Assembly (NCBI RefSeq): GCF_900182655.1
Contig: NZ_FXTC01000016.1
Span: forward strand, 31,289 to 95,288
DNA length: 64,000 nucleotides
Direction: 5' to 3'
Source of the DNA: Chryseobacterium rhizoplanae
GTDB lineage: Bacteria > Bacteroidota > Bacteroidia > Flavobacteriales > Weeksellaceae
A program made the translations under genes and the position numbers. The notes under the pieces are model-generated. The model ran no database searches, was not told the origin of the DNA, and saw only the letters and a program-made list of their open reading frames with translations. Below, piece after piece: positions 25,831-33,636 of the stretch. Numbering within the stretch: the first letter of the stretch is position 1; each line of letters opens with the position of its first letter.

Positions 25831-26916
25831 TTATTCTACGACTACCTTCTTAGCTTTTGGCTTTTGAGCAGGCTGTTGTGTCGTTGTTGAAGCAGCCGGT
25901 TTAGCTGTAACAGGAGCAGCATTAGAAGTTTTAGGCTTATCTGTTGCTGAAGCTGCAGGTTTAGAAGTCGTTGTCTGTGTCTTAGGGGTCTCAGTTTTTG
26001 GAACCTCAGGTTTTGGTGTTTCTTTTCTAGGTACCGGAGCAGGTACTACAGGAGCGCTATAACTTGGTTCGTTATGCTGTACTTCTTCATATCGAACCGG
26101 AGGTAGTGAGGTATCTACTTTCATACGGTAGATAGAATTCAGCTGCTCTATTTTCGCTCTTAGCTCTGCCGGAGTCTTTTTACTGGCCCAAAGGTCAATC
26201 TGCATTCCCTGATCACGCACATCTCCTGAAGCAGGATCCTGATAATAAATAATATCGGATTCGTCATTGCTTCCATCTTCATGTTCTACCAATCCAACTT
26301 CAAACATACTTTTGGTAATAACAGCTCTTGCTTCTTTTACCGTAAGCCCTACTACATTTGGAATCGAAATATTTCTCATAGGACCGGATCCTACTACTAC
26401 GTCGATTACTGAGAATCTAGGTAAACGAGCTCCCGGATTCACGGCATTTCCTTTATACAAAATCCTTAAAAGGGCATCTTTCTGAATACTAGGCTCATAA
26501 ATGGTATCTCCAATTTTAAGACCCACCTGATCCAGTCTCTGGAATGCCAGCCCTGAATATTTATTGATAACATCCGGAACGGCAATTGGAGCCCATGTTC
26601 TCGGGTTTACTGTAAGGTGCACAGTTCTTCCGTCCTTTACACGGGAACCCGGTGCCGGATAAACCTGAAGAACCTGGAATGGTCTGTATTTAGGATTATA
26701 ATTAGCACTGTCTACTTCATATTCCAATCCTGTATCATCTAAAATTTTAACAGCGTCATGTATAGATTTATTAACAATATTAGGAACAGGTATTTCCTGA
26801 CCATGATTGGTATGGTGTTCCAACCAGCGAAATGTGAGCCATACCAACCCTGCAAAAACACCGATGGCTATTACTAAATTCAGTAAAACTTTCCAATTGA
26901 AAAGTGATTTAAGCAT
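25831..26916 (-). CDS. Membrane protein with three PASTA domains
   Basis: The 361-residue protein has one N-terminal membrane segment (WKVLLNLVIAIGVFAGLVWL), then three PASTA domains starting about VPNIVNKSIHDAVKIL, VPDVINKYSGLAFQRL and IPNVVGLTVKEARAVI. A Pro/Thr/Lys/Ala-rich tail of ~80 residues ends in AKKVVVE. PASTA domains bind peptidoglycan or muropeptides. No kinase or transpeptidase domain is attached, so this may be a scaffold or sensor. I use the ATG at 26916; a GTG at 26985 is an alternative. A 73-base gap separates it from the pseudouridine synthase gene. Confidence 0.88.
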   Translation of the reverse strand: MLKSLFNWKVLLNLVIAIGVFAGLVWLTFRWLEHHTNHGQEIPVPNIVNKSIHDAVKILDDTGLEYEVDSANYNPKYRPFQVLQVYPAPGSRVKDGRTVHLTVNPRTWAPIAVPDVINKYSGLAFQRLDQVGLKIGDTIYEPSIQKDALLRILYKGNAVNPGARLPRFSVIDVVVGSGPMRNISIPNVVGLTVKEARAVITKSMFEVGLVEHEDGSNDESDIIYYQDPASGDVRDQGMQIDLWASKKTPAELRAKIEQLNSIYRMKVDTSLPPVRYEEVQHNEPSYSAPVVPAPVPRKETPKPEVPKTETPKTQTTTSKPAASATDKPKTSNAAPVTAKPAASTTTQQPAQKPKAKKVVVE

Positions 26917-27042
26917 ACTTAAAAATACTTTAATTATAACCGCAAATATAGCTAATAATTTTAGAATGGACTTTTTATTTAACACAATTCATTTTTGATC
27001 TTAAAATTTGCCGATTTCCCATATTGCATTGCATAAAATGTT

Positions 27043-27050
27043 TAAATTTG
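27043..27050 (+). promoter_or_regulatory. -7 box of ddl
   Basis: TAAATTTG lies 22 bases before the ATG at 27073. The nearest TTG is 16 bases upstream, slightly short. Confidence 0.5.
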
Positions 27051-27072
27051 CCTTAATTGATACTATATGGTT

Positions 27073-28056
27073 ATGAACAAAAAAAGTGTTGCCGTAGTAA
27101 TGGGAGGCTATTCTGATGAATACGTCGTTTCTTTAAAAAGCGGACAATTGATTTATGATTCTTTAGACAGAAATCTCTATGATGTATATAAGGTAGTAGT
27201 CCTTAAAGATGAATGGTATTTTTTAGGCGAAAATGATAAAAAATACGAGATCAACAGAGGTGATTTTTCTGTAACTTTAGATAATGGGGAAACCTTAAAA
27301 TTTGATGTCTGCTTCAATATTATCCATGGAACTCCGGGAGAAAACGGAATTCTTCAGGCATACTGGGATGCAATAGGTCAGAAATATACAGGATGTAATT
27401 TCTACCAGAGCGCTCTTACTTTCAATAAGAAAGATACTCTTGCCGTATTATCAAAGTATGGGATTCCTTCCGCGAAAAGCATCTATTTAAGAAAAGGTGA
27501 AGACATTAATGTGGATGAGATTGTATCAGAATTAAATCTTCCGCTATTTGTAAAACCCAACCAATCCGGATCTTCTCTGGGAATCACTAAAGTAAAAGAA
27601 AAATCTGAACTGATTGCTGCTACGGAAATCGCATTCAAAGAAGATCATGAAATCCTGATTGAAAGCTTCCTGGACGGAATGGAAGTTTCTGTAGGAGTTA
27701 TCGATTTTAAAGGAGAAACTATCGTTCTGGGAATTACAGAAATTGTCCCTACCAACGAGTTTTTCGATTATGAAGCCAAATATGAAGGGGCTTCTGAAGA
27801 AATTACACCAGCAAGAATTGATGAAGAAACCACAAAAAGAGTGGAAGAAATTGCTAAAAGAGCATACAATTCATTAGGAATGAGCGGGTTTTCAAGAAGT
27901 GAGTATATTCTAATGAATGGAATTCCTTATATGCTTGAAATGAACACCAATCCGGGATTCTCCCCTGCAAGTATTCTTCCACAACAGGCAAGACACTATG
28001 GAATTTCCATTATGGATCTTTGTGGAAATGAAGTTGAAAAAGCTTTAAATAAATAA
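27073..28056 (+). CDS. ddl: D-alanine-D-alanine ligase
   Basis: The 327-residue ATP-grasp enzyme joins two D-alanines for peptidoglycan precursors. It shows VAVVMGGYSDEYVVSLKSG (N-terminal domain), NIIHGTPGENGILQAYW, PLFVKPNQSGSSLGITKV (ATP-binding loop) and MLEMNTNPGFSPASILPQQ (catalytic loop). I use the ATG at 27073 (MNKKSVAV); the ATG at 27067 adds two residues. It is followed by coaD after 84 bases of repeat-like DNA. Confidence 0.96.
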   Translation: MNKKSVAVVMGGYSDEYVVSLKSGQLIYDSLDRNLYDVYKVVVLKDEWYFLGENDKKYEINRGDFSVTLDNGETLKFDVCFNIIHGTPGENGILQAYWDAIGQKYTGCNFYQSALTFNKKDTLAVLSKYGIPSAKSIYLRKGEDINVDEIVSELNLPLFVKPNQSGSSLGITKVKEKSELIAATEIAFKEDHEILIESFLDGMEVSVGVIDFKGETIVLGITEIVPTNEFFDYEAKYEGASEEITPARIDEETTKRVEEIAKRAYNSLGMSGFSRSEYILMNGIPYMLEMNTNPGFSPASILPQQARHYGISIMDLCGNEVEKALNK

Positions 28057-28140
28057 AATAGAAGTTAGAAATTAAATGTTAGAAGATAATTCAAAGTCTG
28101 TAGCAGATAATTCACTCATCAAAATCATAACTCGTACAAC

Positions 28141-28605
28141 ATGAAAATTGCTGTTTTCCCGGGATCATTTGATCCGATTACACTAGGACATTACGATATT
28201 ATAGAAAGAGCGGCACCCCTATTTGATAAATTAATCATCGCCATAGGGCAGAATTCTCAGAAGAAATACATGTTCCCTCTTGATAAAAGAATGGAATTTA
28301 TCCAGAATTCCGTAGCAGAATTTCCCAATGTGGAAGTCGATTCGTTTGAAGGCTTAACAGTAGACTACTGTTTTGAAAAAAATGCTCAATACATTATCAG
28401 AGGATTAAGAAACCCCGCCGATTTTGAATTTGAAAAAGCAATTGCCCACACCAACAGAACGTTAGCTCACAAAAAACTGGAAACCGTATTCTTACTGACC
28501 TCTTCAGGGAAATCTTTCATCAGCAGCAGCATCGTAAGAGAAATTATCACCCACGGCGGCGAATATGAGCTGATGGTTCCGGATTCGGTAAGAGTGGAGA
28601 GATAA
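28141..28605 (+). CDS. coaD: Phosphopantetheine adenylyltransferase
   Basis: The 154-residue enzyme makes dephospho-CoA from 4'-phosphopantetheine and ATP. It has the nucleotidyltransferase motif GSFDPITLGHYDII with His17, IRGLRNPADFEFE and the late SSSIVREI. Length and motifs are normal. Confidence 0.97.
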   Translation: MKIAVFPGSFDPITLGHYDIIERAAPLFDKLIIAIGQNSQKKYMFPLDKRMEFIQNSVAEFPNVEVDSFEGLTVDYCFEKNAQYIIRGLRNPADFEFEKAIAHTNRTLAHKKLETVFLLTSSGKSFISSSIVREIITHGGEYELMVPDSVRVER

Positions 28606-28614
28606 ATATATAAG

Positions 28615-28645
28615 TAATGAGCAATAAATGATGAATAATTTTGAT
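28615..28645. repeat. AATGAGCAAT repeat, left copy
   Basis: AATGAGCAATAAATGATGAA and its inverted relative at 29017-29049 flank the four-helix-bundle gene. The start codon of that gene lies inside this copy. Confidence 0.6.
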
Positions 28646-29002
28646 AGGATAGATTTTAACCAGATTTTCAGGGAAAGAACAAAAAGCTTTTCTATTGCTA
28701 TCATTAAAACACTTTCTTCATTACCCTATTCGGACGATATTTCAATAATAAGGAAACAAATTATTCGGTCATCCACCTCCGTCGCTGCCAATTACCGAGC
28801 AGTACACAGGGCGAGATCCGAAAAAGAAAAGTTTGCTAAAATGTGCATAGTGGTCGAAGAAATTGATGAAACTCAACTTTGGCTTGAAATTATTGAAGAA
28901 TTAGAATATATAAATCCGGAAAAAATTCTACATTTAAAAGCAGAATGTGAAGAACTTGTAAAGGTTATGACTAAATATAAGTTTAAACTTTCTCAAATTT
29001 AA
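28628..29002 (+). CDS. Four-helix bundle protein (rRNA intervening-sequence type)
   Basis: The 124-residue protein belongs to the family first seen in 23S rRNA intervening sequences (S23). It has ERTKSFSIAIIKTL, IRRSSTSVAANY-like IIRSSTSVAANYRA, ARSEKEKFAKM and ETQLWLEIIEEL, forming four amphipathic helices. In diversity-generating retroelements the related Avd protein acts with a reverse transcriptase, but none is encoded here. The gene sits between inverted AATGAGCAAT repeats in an otherwise housekeeping neighbourhood, which looks like an insertion. Confidence 0.9.
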   Translation: MMNNFDRIDFNQIFRERTKSFSIAIIKTLSSLPYSDDISIIRKQIIRSSTSVAANYRAVHRARSEKEKFAKMCIVVEEIDETQLWLEIIEELEYINPEKILHLKAECEELVKVMTKYKFKLSQI

Positions 29003-29016
29003 ATGGCATAATTTTT

Positions 29017-29049
29017 ATTATTCATTGCTCATTATTTATCATTCATACT
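29017..29049. repeat. AATGAGCAAT repeat, right inverted copy
   Basis: ATTCATTGCTCATTATTTA is the inverted relative of the left copy, sharing the exact core AATGAGCAAT. Confidence 0.6.
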
Positions 29050-29057
29050 CATAATAT

Positions 29058-29693
29058 ATGCACGAACAGTTCAATTTTGCCATAGAAGTCCTGGGGACCA
29101 TTGCCTTTTCCATGTCGGGAAGTTTTGCAGCCATGCAGAAACGGCTTGATCCGTTCGGAGTGCTTATTATTGCATTTGTAACCTCTGTCGGAGGTGGAAC
29201 TGTAAGAGACCTGCTGCTTGATATTCCCGTATTCTGGATGCATGATATTCTGATGTGTACCCTGATTCTGGTGACCAGTATTTTTTCAATGGTCTTCAAA
29301 TCTCTTGAGAAAAACTTTAAGGTAACTTTATTTATCTTCGACAGCTTCGGGCTTGGGTTATTTACCATTATCGGAGTTCAGAAAGGCTTAAATGCAGGGA
29401 TCCATCCTATGATCTGTATCGCATTGGGAACCATAACCGGATGTTTTGGCGGGATTATCCGGGATATATTGCTCAACAGGATTCCATTGATTTTCAGAAA
29501 GGAAATTTATGCCACAGCATGTATCGTGGGAGGATCGGTATTCTTACTGATGACAAAATACTCGCTCCTTTCCTACACCTTTGTACAGATTCTCACCATC
29601 CTTCTTATTGTTGCTATACGAACGTTTGCTGTGAAATACCATTGGCAGATACCTAAATTTTATGGGTATGATCACAATAATTCGGAAATGTAA
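29058..29693 (+). CDS. TRIC-family trimeric intracellular cation channel
   Basis: The 211-residue membrane protein has seven hydrophobic segments and the duplicated family motif: AFVTSVGGGTVRDLLLD in the first half and TITGCFGGIIRDILLN in the second. This is the UPF0126/TRIC family, whose bacterial members are monovalent cation channels. The Gly-Gly-x-x-Arg-Asp motif in each half is intact. Confidence 0.93.
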   Translation: MHEQFNFAIEVLGTIAFSMSGSFAAMQKRLDPFGVLIIAFVTSVGGGTVRDLLLDIPVFWMHDILMCTLILVTSIFSMVFKSLEKNFKVTLFIFDSFGLGLFTIIGVQKGLNAGIHPMICIALGTITGCFGGIIRDILLNRIPLIFRKEIYATACIVGGSVFLLMTKYSLLSYTFVQILTILLIVAIRTFAVKYHWQIPKFYGYDHNNSEM

Positions 29694-29749
29694 CTTAATA
29701 AAAGTTTTTGGCTAAAAATACACTTTACAACGCCACACATAAAAAACAA

Positions 29750-29775
29750 AAAGTCCTGAAAAATCAGGACTTTTA
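29750..29775. terminator. Bidirectional terminator
   Basis: The stem AAAAGTCCTGA/TCAGGACTTTT has an AAAA loop. It lies between the convergent TRIC gene and the membrane TPR gene. Confidence 0.85.
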
Positions 29776-29794
29776 TATTGTATACTAATATTGA

Positions 29795-30364
29795 TTAGAA
29801 GAATTTTCCTCTATTTCTCATATTAGGATTGTGCATGTGTTTCTGCATGGTCGGCATTTTCAGCTGATCTTTCATCATTTTGATCTGATCCGTCATCATT
29901 CCGGCGCTGTCTAATCTTTTGGCTTCTTCCAGTAGTTTCTGTCCTTCCTGTTTTCTTCCTTTAGAAATAGCCGCTGCTGCAAGATTTAAAGTAGCCATTG
30001 CTCTGTCATGTTTCATATTCAAACCATATTCCAGAGCTTTCTTCATGAAAGGTTCTACTTTTGCAGGGTGATCCTGGGCTTGTGTTAATCCCAATAAATA
30101 GTGGTAATATCCATACTGAGTTTTGTGAAGCTGTCCTTTATAGTCAGTTATTTTTGACAACCACTCGCCGGCTTTTTCCATATTCTGTTTTCTCAGTTGC
30201 CAGAATGCCAACAGGATATATTCATTTTTAAAGAATAGTAAGATCGGGGATGAAGCTAAAAGAAAAACAACAATACCCCATCCAAGATTTCTTGTGAAAA
30301 TCATAAGATAAAGTCCTGCAAGGATAAGAACTGCTGCTATTGCAATTTTTATGTATTTATTCAT
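29795..30364 (-). CDS. Membrane-anchored TPR-like protein
   Basis: The 189-residue protein has two N-terminal membrane helices (IAIAAVLILAGLYLMIF and LGWGIVVFLLASSPILLFF). Then come three or more TPR-like helix pairs, with YGYYHYLLGLTQAQDHPAKVE and ALEYGLNMKHDRAMATLNLA, and a Met/His/Arg-rich tail. The TPR part probably faces the cytoplasm and binds a partner. The family has no known function that I recognise. Confidence 0.75.
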   Translation of the reverse strand: MNKYIKIAIAAVLILAGLYLMIFTRNLGWGIVVFLLASSPILLFFKNEYILLAFWQLRKQNMEKAGEWLSKITDYKGQLHKTQYGYYHYLLGLTQAQDHPAKVEPFMKKALEYGLNMKHDRAMATLNLAAAAISKGRKQEGQKLLEEAKRLDSAGMMTDQIKMMKDQLKMPTMQKHMHNPNMRNRGKFF

Positions 30365-30420
30365 TATTAAATTTTAGAAGTGCAAAGATAATAAATTTAA
30401 GGCTTAAAGTTCAAAAAGTC

Positions 30421-30509
30421 AATTGTGAATGGTCAATTCGCTGCGCTTGTTAATTTTTGTAAATGTGAAAATTCACGATTCACTGTGCGAAGCAAAAATT
30501 CACGATTCA
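30421..30509 (-). repeat. GTGAAT dispersed repeat, copy A
   Basis: AATTGTGAATGGTCAATTCG opens the element and ATTCACGATTCACTGTGCGA closes it; the ends are partly inverted copies of each other. A related copy lies at 50026-50103. Confidence 0.7.
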
Positions 30510-30510
30510 T

Positions 30511-31008
30511 TTATGCTTCCTTTTTAATTTTTTCAAACGTCTGGAAACAGAAATCATAGCCGTTCTTTTCATCTTTCTCATGACAGATTTCGTTTGTTTT
30601 TTTCCAGATCTTCGGATCTATTTTCGGAAAGAATGTATCGGCTTCAAGATCTGCTTTCACCAAAGTAACTTCAAGCTTGTCTACCACCTCCATCGTCTGT
30701 TCGTAGATATTTCCTCCGCCGATAACGAAAACTTCTTCGTCTATCTTTTTAGCAAACTTCAATGCTTCCTTGATACTTCCTACAATAAGGATACCTTCCT
30801 CAAACCAGTCTTTCTTTCTTGACACAACAATATTGGTACGGTTCGGAAGGGGTTTCCCAATACTTTCATATGTTTTTCTTCCCATGATAATCGGATGCCC
30901 TGAAGTAATATCTTTAAAATGTTTTAAATCTTTAGGAAGATGCCAAAGCAACTGATTATCAAAACCAATTTCATTTTTCTCTCCCATTGCCACCACTATT
31001 GTTGTCAT
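30511..31008 (-). CDS. folA: Dihydrofolate reductase
   Basis: The 165-residue enzyme makes tetrahydrofolate with NADPH. It shows IVVAMGEKNEIGFDNQLLWHLPKDLKHFK (substrate and NADPH loops), HPIIMGRKTYESIGKPLPNRTNIVVSR and EVFVIGGGNIYEQTM. Catalytic Asp/Trp positions in the LWHLPKDL loop look normal. It diverges from the lemA operon and carries its own -7 box. Confidence 0.96.
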   Translation of the reverse strand: MTTIVVAMGEKNEIGFDNQLLWHLPKDLKHFKDITSGHPIIMGRKTYESIGKPLPNRTNIVVSRKKDWFEEGILIVGSIKEALKFAKKIDEEVFVIGGGNIYEQTMEVVDKLEVTLVKADLEADTFFPKIDPKIWKKTNEICHEKDEKNGYDFCFQTFEKIKKEA

Positions 31009-31023
31009 TCAAATAATTTTTTA

Positions 31024-31031
31024 CAAAATTA
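31024..31031 (-). promoter_or_regulatory. folA -7 box
   Basis: The minus strand reads TAATTTTG, 15 bases before the folA start. Confidence 0.5.
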
Positions 31032-31043
31032 GCACATAATTTG

Positions 31044-31051
31044 TATATTTG
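31044..31051 (+). promoter_or_regulatory. lemA -7 box TATATTTG
   Basis: A perfect TAnnTTTG box 31 bases before the lemA ATG; no TTG -33 box is evident. Confidence 0.5.
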
Positions 31052-31081
31052 GTTAGCACAAAAAATTTAAAAAAATAAACT

Positions 31082-31687
31082 ATGAAAAATAAAGGATGTT
31101 TGGGCGCCGGAACAATTGGTATTGCCCTCCTTATCATTGTTGCTGTTCTATTCTTCTGGGGAAAAAGCGGATATAATAATTTCGTAACCAAAGAACAGAC
31201 GGTTAACACAAAATGGTCAAACGTAGAAACTGTGTATCAGAAAAGAGCGAACCTTATTCCTAACCTGGAAAGAACGGTAAAATCGTATTCAAAATTTGAG
31301 CAGGAAACTTTAACGAAAGTTGTAGAAGCACGTTCTAAAGCTACCTCTATCAACATCGATCCTACGAATATGACGGACGCTGATATTGCTAAATTCCAGG
31401 CAGCACAGGGTGAACTATCCGGAGCATTGAGCCGATTGATGGCGGTAGTAGAGTCTTATCCTAACTTAAAAGCCGATCAGCAGTATATCAACTTCCAAAG
31501 AGAATATACCGCTATCGAAAACAGCATCAGAACAGAAACTGTTTATTACAACGAAGCTGCACAGGATTACAACACTTCTATCAAGACTTTCCCGAATAAT
31601 ATTCTGGCGAATTTCACCAACTTTAAAGAAAAACCTTATTTCAAAGCTGAAGCAGGTGCTCAGAAAGCCCCTGAAGTATTCAAATAA
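31082..31687 (+). CDS. LemA-family membrane protein
   Basis: The 201-residue protein has one N-terminal membrane helix (TIGIALLIIVAVLFFWG) and then the LemA coiled-helix domain with YNNFVTKEQTVNTKWSNVETVYQKRANLIPNLERTV and YPNLKADQQYINFQREYTAIENSI. These are family hallmarks. The role is unknown, though LemA proteins often accompany TPM proteins as here. It is the first gene of a three-gene operon. Confidence 0.94.
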   Translation: MKNKGCLGAGTIGIALLIIVAVLFFWGKSGYNNFVTKEQTVNTKWSNVETVYQKRANLIPNLERTVKSYSKFEQETLTKVVEARSKATSINIDPTNMTDADIAKFQAAQGELSGALSRLMAVVESYPNLKADQQYINFQREYTAIENSIRTETVYYNEAAQDYNTSIKTFPNNILANFTNFKEKPYFKAEAGAQKAPEVFK

Positions 31688-31690
31688 ATA

Positions 31691-32119
31691 ATGGGTAATT
31701 TCCTTACAAATCAACAGATCGCTTCCCTTGTGGAAGCGATTCAGTCTGCGGAAGATCATTCTACGGGAGAGATCAGAGTACATATTGATTCCAACACGGA
31801 TAATCGGGATGCCAAAACAGCATTTGAGGTTTTCAAAAAACTCGATATGGACAAAACTGCTGAAAGAAATGCTGTTCTTTTCCATGTCAATTTTGAACAG
31901 AAATATCTGACCATCATTGGGGATATCGGAATCCATGAAAAGGTAAAACAGACTTACTGGGATCATCTTCACGACTATATTACTGCTGAGTTTGCCAAAG
32001 GACGTTATTATCAGGCTCTGAAAAGTGCCATCCTGGAAACAGGACTTGAACTCAAAAAACATTTTCCTGTAGAAGGAGAAAACCCAAACCAACTCCCAAA
32101 TGAAATTACGTTCTCTTAA
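31691..32119 (+). CDS. Small TPM-domain protein
   Basis: The 142-residue protein is a TPM domain (TLP18.3/Psb32/MOLO-1) with SAEDHSTGEIRVHIDSNTDNRDA and FHVNFEQKYLTIIGDIGIHEKV, without a signal peptide. TPM domains bind membrane or divalent ions in some systems. It starts four bases after lemA ends and overlaps the next gene by 20 bases, so all three are co-translated. Confidence 0.88.
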   Translation: MGNFLTNQQIASLVEAIQSAEDHSTGEIRVHIDSNTDNRDAKTAFEVFKKLDMDKTAERNAVLFHVNFEQKYLTIIGDIGIHEKVKQTYWDHLHDYITAEFAKGRYYQALKSAILETGLELKKHFPVEGENPNQLPNEITFS

Positions 32120-32915
32120 AATAGTATTTTCATTTCTATTGCTTTGCTTTTACACTTTTGTATCAGCACAATATACTATTCCTGAAAAACCGGCCGTTCT
32201 TTATCCTGTTTTTGATGAAGCCAATCTACTTTCTCAACAGGAAAAAGATGCCCTGAATAATAAGCTGATTAAGTTTGCAGATACTACCTCAACGGAAATT
32301 GAAGTAGTAATCATCCGTTCTACCAAAGGAGAGGATGTCAACTTTCTGGCAACCATGTTCGGACAGAAATGGAAAATCGGAAAAAAAGGAGTAGATAACG
32401 GTGTCGTTTTCCTTATCGCCACTGAAGACAGAACAATGTCTATCCAGCAGGGACGTGCTGTAGAACAATATCTTACCGCTTCAGTAGCAGGACAGATCTT
32501 AGATTATATTGTCACGCCTAACTTCAAGAAAGGGCTGTGGTACGATGGAATCAATGGAGGAACCTCAGCCATTATGGAAGCTGTTCAGGGGAAATTCAAA
32601 CCTGTGGCAACAACGGCTCCTTCCGGTAATGGAAGTGCTTTTAAGGTTCTGATTATTGCTTTCGTTATCTTCATCATTATAACCATACTTTTCGGCAACA
32701 GAGGCGGTGGACGCGGTGGAAATAATGACGACGACGATGATGTGATTATTACAAGAAGAGGACGCAGAAATTATCCCGGTGGTTTCTTCCCATTCCCTGG
32801 CAGTTTTGGAGGCGGTGGCTTTGGAGGTGGAAGTTCCGGCGGCGGTGGCGGCGGATTCGGAGGCTTTGGCGGAGGCGGAAGTTTCGGAGGCGGTGGTGCA
32901 TCCGGCGGATGGTAA
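32100..32915 (+). CDS. YgcG-type TPM protein with Gly-rich tail
   Basis: The 271-residue protein has a signal peptide (RSLKIVFSFLLLCFYTFVSAQ), a TPM domain (VFDEANLLSQQEKDALNNKL, TSTEIEVVIIRST, GVVFLIATEDRTMSIQQGRAV), a membrane helix (VLIIAFVIFIIITILFG), an acidic stretch NNDDDDDV and a long Gly/Ser/Phe-rich tail. The layout matches YgcG-family proteins that sit with LemA. The tail composition is striking, and its G-rich codons differ from the neighbours. Confidence 0.9.
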   Translation: MKLRSLKIVFSFLLLCFYTFVSAQYTIPEKPAVLYPVFDEANLLSQQEKDALNNKLIKFADTTSTEIEVVIIRSTKGEDVNFLATMFGQKWKIGKKGVDNGVVFLIATEDRTMSIQQGRAVEQYLTASVAGQILDYIVTPNFKKGLWYDGINGGTSAIMEAVQGKFKPVATTAPSGNGSAFKVLIIAFVIFIIITILFGNRGGGRGGNNDDDDDVIITRRGRRNYPGGFFPFPGSFGGGGFGGGSSGGGGGGFGGFGGGGSFGGGGASGGW

Positions 32916-32946
32916 TTAGTCAATCATTTTCAAAATATATCAATAG

Positions 32947-32972
32947 ATCAGGTCATCACGATCTGATTTTTT
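32947..32972 (+). terminator. Terminator of the lemA operon
   Basis: The stem ATCAGGTC/GATCTGAT (one G-U pair), with a 5-base loop, is followed by TTTTTTA. It lies 31 bases past the last stop. Confidence 0.75.
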
Positions 32973-33111
32973 ATTTAAAAACCTAAAATAACATAGATTC
33001 TTTAGCTTTTATTAACGTTAAATTGATTTTTACATATTAAAAAATTAACAAAAGCATCAAAAAACCAACTTTTATTCAATATTTTTCGCTATATTTACTG
33101 AAAACAGGATT

Positions 33112-33633
33112 ATGAAGAAGACGCTGGTAGTATTTGCACACCCTTATCTGGAGCACTCCAATTCGAATGTAGAGCTCATCAATTTCTACGTTCGCCACCA
33201 GCATTATACCCTAAGAGATCTTTACGAAGAATACCCCGATTTTCATATTGCAGCCTTCAGAGAAAGAAAACGTCTCAAAAACTATGAACGTTTTGTTTTT
33301 CAGTTTCCTTTGATATGGTTTGGTATGCCTCCTCTTCTCAGATTATGGATTGATGAAGTTTTCGACAGAGACTGGCTGAAAGACGGTGAGTATAATCCAC
33401 TGGAAGGAAAAGAAGTCTATATTCTGGTAACCACCGGAGGAAAAGAAAGATCGTTCAGCAAAACCGGAACCTATCAATATACAATCGATGAGCTGATCAG
33501 CGGACTGATTGTTTCCCTAAAAGTTTTCAAAGCAGATATCAGGCACATCAAGATCGTATACGAAGCCAATAAGCTGTCTAAAAAAGAAATTATCCTGCAT
33601 AAAAAAGAATTTACAGAACTCCTCAATCAATAG
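33112..33633 (+). CDS. KefF-like NAD(P)H quinone oxidoreductase
   Basis: The 173-residue flavodoxin-like protein has VVFAHPYLEHSNSNVEL (FMN loop), VFQFPLIWFGMPPLLRLWIDEVF and VTTGGKERSFSKTG. It sits three bases upstream of the Kef-type antiporter gene, the same arrangement as kefF-kefC in enterobacteria, where KefF activates the channel. The start ATG follows a long AT-rich leader. Confidence 0.9.
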   Translation: MKKTLVVFAHPYLEHSNSNVELINFYVRHQHYTLRDLYEEYPDFHIAAFRERKRLKNYERFVFQFPLIWFGMPPLLRLWIDEVFDRDWLKDGEYNPLEGKEVYILVTTGGKERSFSKTGTYQYTIDELISGLIVSLKVFKADIRHIKIVYEANKLSKKEIILHKKEFTELLNQ

Positions 33634-33636
33634 CAT

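Noticed and set aside
28628..29002. A diversity-generating retroelement accessory (Avd) locus
   Set aside because: The four-helix-bundle protein resembles Avd, but no reverse transcriptase or template repeat is visible nearby.
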